This document shows positions 45,470-53,482 of a stretch of 64,000 bases of DNA, piece by piece (the first letter of the stretch is position 1; each line of letters begins with the position of its first letter). Where the stretch lies: contig CBDCUC010000039.1 in NCBI GenBank assembly GCA_965222485.1, positions 558,001 through 622,000 of the forward strand. Reading direction: 5' to 3'. Source of the stretch: CBDCUC01 sp965222485 (GTDB lineage: Bacteria; Pseudomonadota; Alphaproteobacteria; Rhizobiales; Hyphomicrobiaceae). Under the pieces are notes generated by a model. That model was given only the letters and a program-made list of their open reading frames with translations. It was not told the DNA's origin and ran no database searches. The translations under genes and the position numbers were made by a program.

Positions 45470-47452
45470 TTAGATGAGTTCCGGATCCGTCATGATCTCA
45501 ACGAGCGCAGGACCTTTGAACTGCAACGCGGAACTTATCGCCGCATCAAGTCCTTCCGGTTCCGTAACCCGAGCGCCATAGCCACCGCACAGTCGTGCGA
45601 ATGCAGAAAAACTCGGGTTGTGAAGATCGGTTTGCCAGACCGGCCATTCGCCTGCCCGCTGTTCTTTTGAGATTTTTCCCAGCTGGTTGTTGTTGAGCAG
45701 GATGTGCGTGATGTTCATGCCGTATTTGACGGCCGTCGTGAATTCCATCGCGTATTGCCCAAAACCGCCATCGCCGGAAATCGATACCACCTGCCGGCCT
45801 GCATACTCATCGAAGTCCTGTGTCGCCGCCCACGCTCCCATTGCGGCGGGAAAACCAAAACCGATCGAGCCCAGATACCCCGACATCAAAATGCGTTGAC
45901 CACGCGGTTCAAAATAGCGCCCGAACGAGTAGGTGTTGTTGCCCACATCAACGGCGATCACAGCATCATTAGCTATTTTTTCCTGCAACACCGCAAACAA
46001 GGTGGCCGCCGCGATACCATTCGATTGGTCGACGGTGCGGCGGCGCTCTTTCTCCTCACGCCAGATTTTCCAACGCTCTGCAATCTCAGCAATCTGATCG
46101 ACGCCACCGGGTCGCTGAGGCAGTTGGGCACTCAAAGCCTCGACCGTTGCCCCGATTTCTCCCCAGATCGGCAACGCCACGGGGTGGAACTTACCCAACT
46201 GCCCGCGTTCAAAATCGACCTGGATGATGGGTTTGGACGGCTCGATCCCTGTGTGATTGGCAAATGACGAGCCAAGGGAAATCAATAAATCGGCTTCGTT
46301 CATGAACCAGCTGGCAATGGGCGTCCCCGACCGGCCAAGCACGCCCGCCGCGTTAGGGTGCGAATCCGGAATGAGCCCCTTGCCTTTGAATGTTGTGAGC
46401 ACCGGAGCTTTCAGCGCTTCGGCAAACTTAATCACGGCGTCGCGGGCTTCAAGCGCCCCGTAGCCCATGATGATGGCTGGACGTTTGGCGTTGGCAATCA
46501 TCTGGATTGCGCGCTCAACTTCCGAGGGAGCAGGCAACACCACAGGCTTCGCCATGCGCCCCTCGGGCTCGCCAGCCGGATCGTCGCCTGCAGGCAGCGT
46601 TTGTACGTCATCGGGGAAGATCAGGTGTGAAACGTCGCGCTCGACCAGAGCCGATTTGCAGGCAAGCGACATCAGTTCGGCATGATCTGAAGCATGCAGC
46701 ACGGTTTGCGAAAAGCGGCTGACGGCTTCGAACGCAGACGACAGATCGATGTCCTGGAATGCACCTGGACCAAATACCTGCGTCTGCACCTGGCCTGTCA
46801 AAGCCAAAATGGGTGCACGGTCGACCTTGGCATCGAACAAGCCCGTCAGCATGTTGGTTGCACCTGGGCCTGCAATAGACAAGCATGCGGCGGGCTTCCC
46901 CGTGAGCTTGGCGTAGCCAGAGCACGCAAACGCAGCGGCGCCTTCATGCCGGATGCCGTTGTAATTGAGCTGCTTATCGTTTGCGCGCCGGCGCAGTGCT
47001 TCGGCGAGGCCGAGGTTGGAATGCCCCACCATACCGAACACACGTTTGATGCCCCAGTTGACCAGTGTCTCCGCCATACGGTCGGAAACCGTTCTGGCTA
47101 CTTCGACCTCTTTTTCCAGCCCGACAAAGACTTCCGTCCCGCGCACTTCGATCGGAAAGAGCGTCTGCCCGGCATCCTCGTGGCCACCGGGAGGTTTGCC
47201 GGTTAACGGGTCGAAGTCCCAGCCATGCCAGGGACACCTGATCCAGCATTTGCCGTCCACCCCGGTTTCGATCGAGCCTTCACCCAGCGGACCGCCTTGG
47301 TGCGGACACTTGTTGTCCATGGCCGACCACTGCCCATCGAAATGCGACAGGCAGATCGATGTCGTGCGCGCCGTCACCGTCATGACGCGCCCCTCGGCAA
47401 GGTCATCGGTATCTGCGACTTTGATCCACTCCAGTGTCTCTGTGCCAGTCAT
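45470..47452 (-). CDS. Rieske [2Fe-2S] domain fused to a pyruvate-oxidase-like TPP enzyme
   Basis: 660 residues from the ATG with GGGAG upstream (an in-frame ATG 25 codons earlier, at 47527, is possible). Residues 8-112 form a Rieske domain: C49-P-H51-Q-G-G and C73-P-W-H76-G-W. Residues about 118-655 are a three-domain TPP enzyme. The catalytic glutamate is E170 (R-H-E-G-A-A-A-F), the domain has G-P-G-A-T-N, and the cofactor motif G-D-G-G-F ... L-N-N-N lies near residue 570. No regulatory subunit is adjacent, arguing against acetolactate synthase. A 2-oxoacid oxidase or decarboxylase that passes electrons to its own Rieske centre is inferred. It is divergent from the antiporter/redox operon. 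Confidence 0.85.
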   Translation of the reverse strand: MTGTETLEWIKVADTDDLAEGRVMTVTARTTSICLSHFDGQWSAMDNKCPHQGGPLGEGSIETGVDGKCWIRCPWHGWDFDPLTGKPPGGHEDAGQTLFPIEVRGTEVFVGLEKEVEVARTVSDRMAETLVNWGIKRVFGMVGHSNLGLAEALRRRANDKQLNYNGIRHEGAAAFACSGYAKLTGKPAACLSIAGPGATNMLTGLFDAKVDRAPILALTGQVQTQVFGPGAFQDIDLSSAFEAVSRFSQTVLHASDHAELMSLACKSALVERDVSHLIFPDDVQTLPAGDDPAGEPEGRMAKPVVLPAPSEVERAIQMIANAKRPAIIMGYGALEARDAVIKFAEALKAPVLTTFKGKGLIPDSHPNAAGVLGRSGTPIASWFMNEADLLISLGSSFANHTGIEPSKPIIQVDFERGQLGKFHPVALPIWGEIGATVEALSAQLPQRPGGVDQIAEIAERWKIWREEKERRRTVDQSNGIAAATLFAVLQEKIANDAVIAVDVGNNTYSFGRYFEPRGQRILMSGYLGSIGFGFPAAMGAWAATQDFDEYAGRQVVSISGDGGFGQYAMEFTTAVKYGMNITHILLNNNQLGKISKEQRAGEWPVWQTDLHNPSFSAFARLCGGYGARVTEPEGLDAAISSALQFKGPALVEIMTDPELI

Positions 47453-47540
47453 GTCTATGTCGCTCCCGGCCTGTTGCTCGCCACTTGCACGAGTAAAGCC
47501 GATCACGTCAGTCACGGGAACTGACAAAAAGTGACGAGGG

Positions 47541-47630
47541 ACTCAACTGATCTTGAGTTGACTGTGTGATGCTGCTCGCGCCACGACTGACCTACGTGCT
47601 AGTTAAGCGGTGGGCATTTAACATTTAACT
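47541..47630. promoter_or_regulatory. dyads in the divergent redox-locus promoter region
   Basis: Between the divergent Rieske-TPP and antiporter genes lie ACTCAA/TTGAGT (47541-47546 with 47553-47558) and AGTTAA/TTAACT (47601-47606 with 47625-47630). The second overlaps a tandem ATTTAAC. Either could bind a shared regulator. No promoter elements are certain. Confidence 0.25.
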
Positions 47631-47738
47631 GGCTGCGTCAGGACATATCTACCCGCACACGCTCTCATCAGTGTGCGAAAGTTTTCTACTAAGTCCGGCG
47701 GTCGAGCCAGGCCGCTAGTGTGGGAACCGGAAGGGAAT

Positions 47739-49001
47739 ATGGACGAAAACGTCTTATTGCTGATTGCCGCGGGCGCCCTGCTATTCGCGCTTGTCGGCCG
47801 CCTTTCCCTCACCGGCATCATTACGCCACCCATGATCTTCCTCATGTTCGGTGGTGCTCTGGCATTCTTCGGATTGACCCACGCTGACCACGGCGCCCAA
47901 GAGGCTTTGCACTTGATCGCCGAAGTCACGCTCGTGCTGGTGTTGTTCACGGATGCAGCGCAAATCGATCTGGCAAAGTTGCGCAGCGATCACCAATGGC
48001 CGGTTCGAATGTTATTGATTGGATTGCCGCTTGCAATAGCCATTGGAACGGTATTTTTTCAGCTGCTCCTACCGACGTGGTCGATATGGGAGGCGGCCTT
48101 GCTCGCCGCCATTCTGGCCCCCACCGACGCCGCGCTGGGTCAGTCGGTTGTAACAGATCCTGCCGTGCCGGAGCGGGCCCGCCGCACGCTATCGGTCGAA
48201 AGCGGTCTGAATGACGGTTTGGCGTTGCCCGCCGTCGTACTGTTTGCATGCATGGCAACGACGACGCATTCGCTTGGTGGCGTCTTTGCATGGGCCGAGT
48301 TCGGCATCAGACAAGTCGTTCTGGGACCAATCGCAGGTATCGTTGTCGGCCTCGCCGGTGCCTGTGCAATGGCCTTTTCGGTTGCGCGAGGGTGGACTGA
48401 TCGCAGCTTTGAAGGCATCGGCGTTCTTGCCATCGCAGCCTTATGTTACTTAGTCGCTGACGCGGTCGGCGGAAATGGATTCATCAGTGCATTCGTCGGT
48501 GGCCTGTGTTTCGGCAACCGGCTCTCTCATGACTGCGAATTTGCCTACGAGTTCGCGGAAACCGAGGGGCGCGCATTGATACTCGGCGCCTTTATGATGA
48601 TAGGCGTCATTCTTCTACCTGAGGCGCTCGCCTCCGTTGATGCCACCGCGCTCGCGGTCGCAGTGTTGTCGCTATTTGTTATCCGCCCCGTTGCAATCTG
48701 GCTATCATTGATGGGGACGAACGCTGATGCGGCAACGCGCGGATTTCTATGCTGGTTCGGTCCCCGAGGTCTGGCCTCAGGATTGTTTGCGCTGCTTGTG
48801 CTGTCACAGATCAAAACCCCGCACGCACAGGAAATCTTGATGATTGTGATTTTTACAGTCGGTTTGAGCACAGTTCTACATGGACTTAGCGCTGCGCCAG
48901 CAGCAGCGCGCTTTGGTCGCTGGGTAACGCGTAATGAAGACCTCGCGGTTATGCGTAGTGGCCAAACGCCATCGGCAAAACGCTTGCGTCCATCGCAATA
49001 G
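47739..49001 (+). CDS. cation:proton antiporter (CPA1, NhaP-like)
   Basis: 420 residues, about twelve membrane helices. It has L-F-T-D-A-A-Q-I-D in the fourth helix region, L-A-P-T-D-A-A-L-G and E-S-G-L-N-D-G-L-A-L-P, the conserved membrane Asp/Glu/Asn set of CPA1 exchangers, and G-P-R-G-L-A-S in a late helix. No cytoplasmic regulatory domain is present. A GGAAGGGA site precedes the ATG. It lies 70 bases ahead of the Rieske-glutamate-synthase gene, suggesting that ion or pH homeostasis is coupled to the redox genes. Confidence 0.9.
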   Translation: MDENVLLLIAAGALLFALVGRLSLTGIITPPMIFLMFGGALAFFGLTHADHGAQEALHLIAEVTLVLVLFTDAAQIDLAKLRSDHQWPVRMLLIGLPLAIAIGTVFFQLLLPTWSIWEAALLAAILAPTDAALGQSVVTDPAVPERARRTLSVESGLNDGLALPAVVLFACMATTTHSLGGVFAWAEFGIRQVVLGPIAGIVVGLAGACAMAFSVARGWTDRSFEGIGVLAIAALCYLVADAVGGNGFISAFVGGLCFGNRLSHDCEFAYEFAETEGRALILGAFMMIGVILLPEALASVDATALAVAVLSLFVIRPVAIWLSLMGTNADAATRGFLCWFGPRGLASGLFALLVLSQIKTPHAQEILMIVIFTVGLSTVLHGLSAAPAAARFGRWVTRNEDLAVMRSGQTPSAKRLRPSQ

Positions 49002-49071
49002 TCAACGGTGGGAAGTTAGGTTTGCCGGATTTTGTGACCGGCAATTGAACGGAGTGGATTGGAAACCAGAA

Positions 49072-50685
49072 ATGGCAAGAGTATCTGTCGCCAAGTGGAA
49101 CGAACTTGAAGATCGAAAACCCGCGTACGCACTTGTGGGAGAGGTTGATCTTGTCGTCATTCGGTTTGACAACGATGTGTCTGTTCTCTATGGCCGCTGC
49201 TTGCACCGCGGTGCGCTGTTGTCGGACGGATATGTAAAAGACAAGAACCTGTTTTGCCCGTTGCACAATTGGGACTACAGGGTCGACAGCGGCGTATCGG
49301 AATATTCGAACGACGAGGCCTTGAAAAAGTTCAAGTCCTTCCTCGACGACGGCCAGGTTTGGGTGGACGCAGACGAAATCGCCACCTGGGCAGAGGCTCA
49401 CCCGCAACACTTTGATCGCGACGCCTACCTGGGTCTCTATGCCGACATCAAAGGAACGGCAGAAGAGCCCTATACAAAGCTCATTCAATACTATGCCCGC
49501 AACGGACTGAAAGAGACCGGTCATCACGGCAAGGTCGAGTCGATGGGCGTACCCCGTACTGAATTGCCGGACTGGGACGACATACAGATTTTGACAGCTC
49601 AGCTTCACCGTTTTCCGCTGCTCGATGAGGAGCCCGTTGGCAGTGATGTTGTAATCGGCCCGAACACACAAAAACCCTTGCGTCTCGAAATCCCGCTATT
49701 CGTATCCGACATGAGCTTTGGCGCCTTGTCTGAGCCGGCCAAGCTTGCCCTCGCTATCGGCGCGGACAGTGCAGGCACCGGCATATGCTCAGGCGAGGGT
49801 GGCATGTTGCCTGAGGAGCAAGAGGCAAATGGCAGATACTTTTACGAACTGGCCTCGGGACGCTTCGGATTTTCGTGGGACAAGCTCGCCAATGTCCAGG
49901 CCTTTCATTTCAAAGGCGGGCAGGGCGCCAAAACCGGGACTGGCGGCCATTTGCCCGGCCGCAAAGTGACACCGCGCATCGCAGAGGTGAGAGGACTTCA
50001 GCCGGGCGAAGATGCGATTTCACCACCGCGCTTCCCCAACTGGAACGCGGCGGGCGAGATTGCAGAGTTTGCTCGTGAGGTCCGAGACCGAACAGGCGGC
50101 ATACCCATCGGCTATAAACTGTCGGCCCAGCACGTGGAAAAGGATATCGACACGGCCCTGGAAGTCGGCGTCGACTACATCATACTCGACGGACGCGGCG
50201 GCGGCACCGGCGCCGCACCAATCATTTTCCGCGATAATATTTCGATGCCGACAATACCCGCGCTAGCGCGGGCGCGACGCCATCTGGACAATTTGGAACG
50301 CAATGACGTGACACTTATCATTACCGGTGGATTGAGAAAGCCAGCAGATTTCATCAAGGCGCTGGCCCTTGGCGCCGATGCAATCGCCCTATCCAATTCG
50401 GCAATGCAGGCGATTGGGTGTATTGCGATGCGCGCCTGCCACACCAATAGCTGTCCCGTCGGCATAGCAACACAGAAGCCACACCTCACGTCACGAATTG
50501 TCATCGACAAGTCAGCACAGCAGCTTACGAATTTCCTCTTGAGTTCTGTTGAACTGATGAAGGTGATGGCGCGCGCGTGTGGGCACCGGCATCTCAACGA
50601 ATTTTCAAAGGATGATCTGGTGACTTGGAAGAGCGATATTGCGAAACTGTCGGGTGTGGCATTCGCAGGCGTTTCGGCGCCATGA
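49072..50685 (+). CDS. Rieske domain fused to glutamate-synthase (GltB2) FMN/[3Fe-4S] domain
   Basis: 537 residues. An N-terminal Rieske domain (about 5-100) has C43-L-H45-R-G-A and C62-P-L-H65-N-W. A linker (100-170) leads to the glutamate-synthase catalytic barrel: D-M-S-F-G-A-L-S-E-P-A-K, the FMN/2-oxoglutarate loop G-G-Q-G-A-K-T-G-T-G-G-H-L-P-G, and the [3Fe-4S] cysteines C450, C456 and C461 in C-I-A-M-R-A-C-H-T-N-S-C-P. No glutaminase domain is present, so glutamine is unlikely to be the direct nitrogen donor. Electrons probably pass between Rieske, [3Fe-4S] and FMN. The product is unknown; N-methylglutamate synthase MgsC is a distant relative but its MgsA/MgsB partners are absent. Confidence 0.88.
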   Translation: MARVSVAKWNELEDRKPAYALVGEVDLVVIRFDNDVSVLYGRCLHRGALLSDGYVKDKNLFCPLHNWDYRVDSGVSEYSNDEALKKFKSFLDDGQVWVDADEIATWAEAHPQHFDRDAYLGLYADIKGTAEEPYTKLIQYYARNGLKETGHHGKVESMGVPRTELPDWDDIQILTAQLHRFPLLDEEPVGSDVVIGPNTQKPLRLEIPLFVSDMSFGALSEPAKLALAIGADSAGTGICSGEGGMLPEEQEANGRYFYELASGRFGFSWDKLANVQAFHFKGGQGAKTGTGGHLPGRKVTPRIAEVRGLQPGEDAISPPRFPNWNAAGEIAEFAREVRDRTGGIPIGYKLSAQHVEKDIDTALEVGVDYIILDGRGGGTGAAPIIFRDNISMPTIPALARARRHLDNLERNDVTLIITGGLRKPADFIKALALGADAIALSNSAMQAIGCIAMRACHTNSCPVGIATQKPHLTSRIVIDKSAQQLTNFLLSSVELMKVMARACGHRHLNEFSKDDLVTWKSDIAKLSGVAFAGVSAP

Positions 50686-50730
50686 CCGCAAACGGTGTCG
50701 CAAAAGCGATCTTGTGAGGGAGCCTTAGGA

Positions 50731-50991
50731 ATGCAAGTTGCCGAGACATTGATCATTCTTCTGCAAATCTACACTGCCATTGGAGCAGTCCTGGCACTGG
50801 GTTTCCTCGTGATCGGGATCGATCGCATAGACCCCGATGCAAGAGGGTCTTATGCATTCCGCCCCGTTCTCTTGCCTGGCCTTGTGATCCTGTGGCCGGT
50901 TGTGCTGCTGCGGTGGTTGGAGTTGGAAAGGGCGCAACGTGTCGTATCGGACGCGTCGGGCCATCCAAATTCCGGAGGCACCGATGCTTAA
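50731..50991 (+). CDS. small two-helix membrane protein of the Rieske locus
   Basis: 86 residues. Membrane helices occur at about 5-27 and 44-61. The connecting loop reads I-D-R-I-D-P-D-A-R-G-S-Y-A-F-R-P, a conserved-looking signature. A GAGGGAGCC site precedes the ATG. It lies 45 bases after the Rieske-GltB2 gene and overlaps the next small gene by eight bases. A role as an accessory membrane subunit is inferred from position only. Confidence 0.75.
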   Translation: MQVAETLIILLQIYTAIGAVLALGFLVIGIDRIDPDARGSYAFRPVLLPGLVILWPVVLLRWLELERAQRVVSDASGHPNSGGTDA

Positions 50992-51157
50992 GTCACATCG
51001 CAATGCCCATCGCATGATCTGGTGGGCCTTATTGCTTCTCTTCCCATTAATCCTATCGAGCGCCCTGTTGTTGCGTGCCAATCGCGAGCGCGCGGAGGCT
51101 CCTGTGTTGTTGTCGCCGCCAACCGTCAGCGACGGCGCGGGGGTGAGATTGCCATGA
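50984..51157 (+). CDS. 57-aa single-span membrane protein of the Rieske locus
   Basis: One membrane helix (about 11-30, W-W-A-L-L-L-L-F-P-L-I-L) with a basic N-terminus and a Pro/Ser/Val-rich tail. A GGAGG lies eight bases before the ATG, which sits inside the end of the preceding gene. The stop overlaps the start of the next gene by four bases (ATGA). The double overlap is good evidence that this small gene is translated. Confidence 0.7.
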   Translation: MLKSHRNAHRMIWWALLLLFPLILSSALLLRANRERAEAPVLLSPPTVSDGAGVRLP

Positions 51158-52209
51158 GCGTCCTATACAAACCCGTTCAGTGGAACAGGGCGAAAGTGAT
51201 CTATGATGCCGTCCTTCTGCTCGCGGTTACAACCTATCTTCTGGTGTTTCTGAAGGTCGCTCCGATGTTCGGCGAGCCCGGACAGGCTGCGGACACGGCT
51301 ATCGTGCGCATGCGCGCATTCGGAAGTTGTGCTTTTCTGATGCTGACGCTTATCTTGTGCATTGGTCCGTTAGCCAGGCTCGATAAGCGTTTTTTGCCGC
51401 TTTTATATAATCGCCGTCACTTCGGAGTGCTCACATTCATTGTCGCACTGGCGCACGCGTCCTTTGTGCTCGGATGGTATTTCGCATTTTCCCCGACCGA
51501 CCCATACGTGGCGCTGCTATCGTCAAACACAAGCTATCGTCGACTGCTCGGATTTCCCTTTGAGGCCTTCGGCATCTTTGCCCTGTTCGTACTTTTGCTG
51601 CTGGCCATAACAAGTCATGATTTTTGGTTGAAATTCTTGAAGCCGCCTGTTTGGAAAGCGCTGCATATGGCGGTCTATTTCGCTTACGCCGCGGTTCTTG
51701 CGCATGTCGCATTTGGTTATTTGCAGGATAACAAGGGCGACACATTCGCCATCATCGTCTGTGCAAGCGCCATGCTGGTGGCCCTATTGCATGTGACCGC
51801 AGGCATGCGCGGTAGGAAACAAGACATGGCACCGCTAAGCCCGGCCGCTGAAGATGCCAATTGGCTCGATGCAGGCCATGTCGGAGAGATCGCCGCTGAT
51901 CGTGCAAAAACGATCTTGCTTCCCAATGGTGAGAAGGTTGCGATCTTCCGACACGGTGGCAACAAGCTTTCAGCACTGACGAACGCGTGCGCACACCAAA
52001 ACGGCCCGCTCGGCGAGGGCCGGATCGTTGGCGGCTGTGTCACCTGCCCCTGGCATGGATTCCAGTACCGTCCGGAGGACGGCCGCGCGCCGGCGCCATT
52101 CACTGAGAAGATCTCGACCTATCGGCTGCGGCTCGTTGGAACAAAAATATTTCTCGATCCGCAAAAGAACCCGCCGGGTACTTATGTCGAGCCGGTGACG
52201 ATACCTTAG
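51154..52209 (+). CDS. ferric-reductase-like haem membrane domain fused to a Rieske domain
   Basis: 351 residues. About six membrane helices (residues 15-215) contain H89, H101, H171 and H184, arranged like the bis-haem histidines of the ferric reductase/MsrQ membrane fold. A C-terminal Rieske domain (about 235-345) has C279-A-H281-Q-N-G and C298-P-W-H301-G-F. No flavin or NAD(P)H-binding domain is present, so the Rieske centre probably replaces the flavoprotein as the haem's cytoplasmic partner. ATG 51154 is coupled to the previous gene by ATGA overlap. It is a likely membrane electron conduit. Confidence 0.88.
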   Translation: MSVLYKPVQWNRAKVIYDAVLLLAVTTYLLVFLKVAPMFGEPGQAADTAIVRMRAFGSCAFLMLTLILCIGPLARLDKRFLPLLYNRRHFGVLTFIVALAHASFVLGWYFAFSPTDPYVALLSSNTSYRRLLGFPFEAFGIFALFVLLLLAITSHDFWLKFLKPPVWKALHMAVYFAYAAVLAHVAFGYLQDNKGDTFAIIVCASAMLVALLHVTAGMRGRKQDMAPLSPAAEDANWLDAGHVGEIAADRAKTILLPNGEKVAIFRHGGNKLSALTNACAHQNGPLGEGRIVGGCVTCPWHGFQYRPEDGRAPAPFTEKISTYRLRLVGTKIFLDPQKNPPGTYVEPVTIP

Positions 52210-52224
52210 CAAGGGGCAAGAGCA

Positions 52225-52992
52225 ATGCGAGATGCAGACGATAGTGGATTCTTCGTCGGCTATATCAACAAGGCACCAGGCGATCTGCGCTGGTTCCTGC
52301 CGCTCGTGGCCGTAATTATAGTAGGATTGTTTGCTCTTTCCGCGATCCTCATTGCAGTGACGCAAGACGATCCCGGTCCTGGAAAGTTCTTGTGGGGTGC
52401 CGGTTACCAGACCATGACCGGCGTTCTCGAGGCCAAGCCCTATCCGATCGTGCATGTCGCGCCAAACAAGCAATTTCCGAAAGGCCGCAGTTTGTTCTTG
52501 AGCGGGTCGGGTAAGCGTGGCGTGCAGTCCAAGGCCGCCCCCCTTGACGGTCAGATCGTCGACATTGGCGGGATATTGTTGAAGCGCGGTGATCTGGACA
52601 TGCTGCAGGTCGGCGGCAAGGTTGGTCTGCGCAAATCCGAGCAGGCCACCGCTGGCGAGACAAAGCCAGCCAGCGTCGATTTAGGCCGCTGGCGTCTTAC
52701 TGGAGAAATCTGCGATGGAAAGTGTTACGCAGGCGCCATGCGTCCAGGCACAGGCATCGCGCATAAGGCGTGTGCCAACCTCTGCCTCATCGGCGGTGCC
52801 CCGCCGGTATTTTCATCAACAGGACCGGTCAATGATCAGACCTTCTTCCTGCTTGCCGATAAGGATGGCGGCCCGCTTGATGACAGCATCCTTGATCTGA
52901 CCGCCCTTCTGGTAGAAGTGGAGGGAAGTGTGGAGCAGCGCGGCAATATCCTGATTTTACGTATCGATCCGGAAACGCTGAGGGTACTTTAG
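52225..52992 (+). CDS. single-span protein with a Cys/His metal-site-like motif
   Basis: 255 residues. One membrane helix (about 24-46) is followed by a large soluble, beta-rich part. Residues 160-195 hold C163-D-G-K-C167-Y-A-G-A-M, then H180-K-A-C183-A-N-L-C187 and G-G-A-P-P-V-F. The C-x3-C plus H-x2-C-x3-C arrangement looks like a metal- or cofactor-binding site. I do not recognise a characterised family. It lies 15 bases after the haem/Rieske gene and three before the next membrane gene, so it is almost certainly in the same operon. Confidence 0.8.
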   Translation: MRDADDSGFFVGYINKAPGDLRWFLPLVAVIIVGLFALSAILIAVTQDDPGPGKFLWGAGYQTMTGVLEAKPYPIVHVAPNKQFPKGRSLFLSGSGKRGVQSKAAPLDGQIVDIGGILLKRGDLDMLQVGGKVGLRKSEQATAGETKPASVDLGRWRLTGEICDGKCYAGAMRPGTGIAHKACANLCLIGGAPPVFSSTGPVNDQTFFLLADKDGGPLDDSILDLTALLVEVEGSVEQRGNILILRIDPETLRVL

Positions 52993-52995
52993 GTT

Positions 52996-53238
52996 ATGCA
53001 CAGCAAATTGATGCACGCAGTGGGGTTGGCGTATGCGCTTGCAACAGCGCTCGCATGTTATCAGGCATGGTATGCGGCTCCGTTATTGATACGTGGAACG
53101 ATTTTCAACGACTTTCGGATGCTCGTCGGCACACTCGCTGTTGTCGCGGTGCTAAGCTTGGCCGAGTTGATTGCAAACGCCGTACGGTCGGCCCTCGGCA
53201 ATAGCCGCAGCAATGACGGTGAGATCATAAATTCGTGA
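52996..53238 (+). CDS. small two-helix membrane protein
   Basis: 80 residues with helices at about 5-25 and 40-65, and a short hydrophilic tail. The start lies three bases after the preceding stop. It is the last gene of the tight Rieske-locus operon; a 244-base gap follows. No family recognised. Confidence 0.7.
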   Translation: MHSKLMHAVGLAYALATALACYQAWYAAPLLIRGTIFNDFRMLVGTLAVVAVLSLAELIANAVRSALGNSRSNDGEIINS

Positions 53239-53482
53239 CCACAGTCGAATGTGACGCTGCCCGCTAAGGTCCGTTGTGTTTTGCGGCACCTACATCGCAC
53301 AAATCTATCGTAACCCGTGGCTAGTTGGTGGACCGCGAGTGGCATGATTTGGTTTAATGTGCGAGGATATTTACCCTTACTCGTTGAAGACTTGCCCTGA
53401 CCGTTCTGCGCCGCCATCCTTTCAGGCTGAGTTGGGGTAGCGGGGACCACCGGCGGCAGGCGCCAAACAAACTGACATATGC

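Noticed and set aside
45470..47452. Acetolactate synthase large subunit (ilvB)
   Set aside because: No ilvN or other branched-chain gene is adjacent, an N-terminal Rieske domain is present, and the C-terminal motifs look more like pyruvate oxidase.
49072..50685. N-methylglutamate synthase subunit MgsC
   Set aside because: The catalytic barrel is related, but the Rieske domain and the absence of mgsA, mgsB, gmaS or mgd genes nearby make that assignment unsafe.
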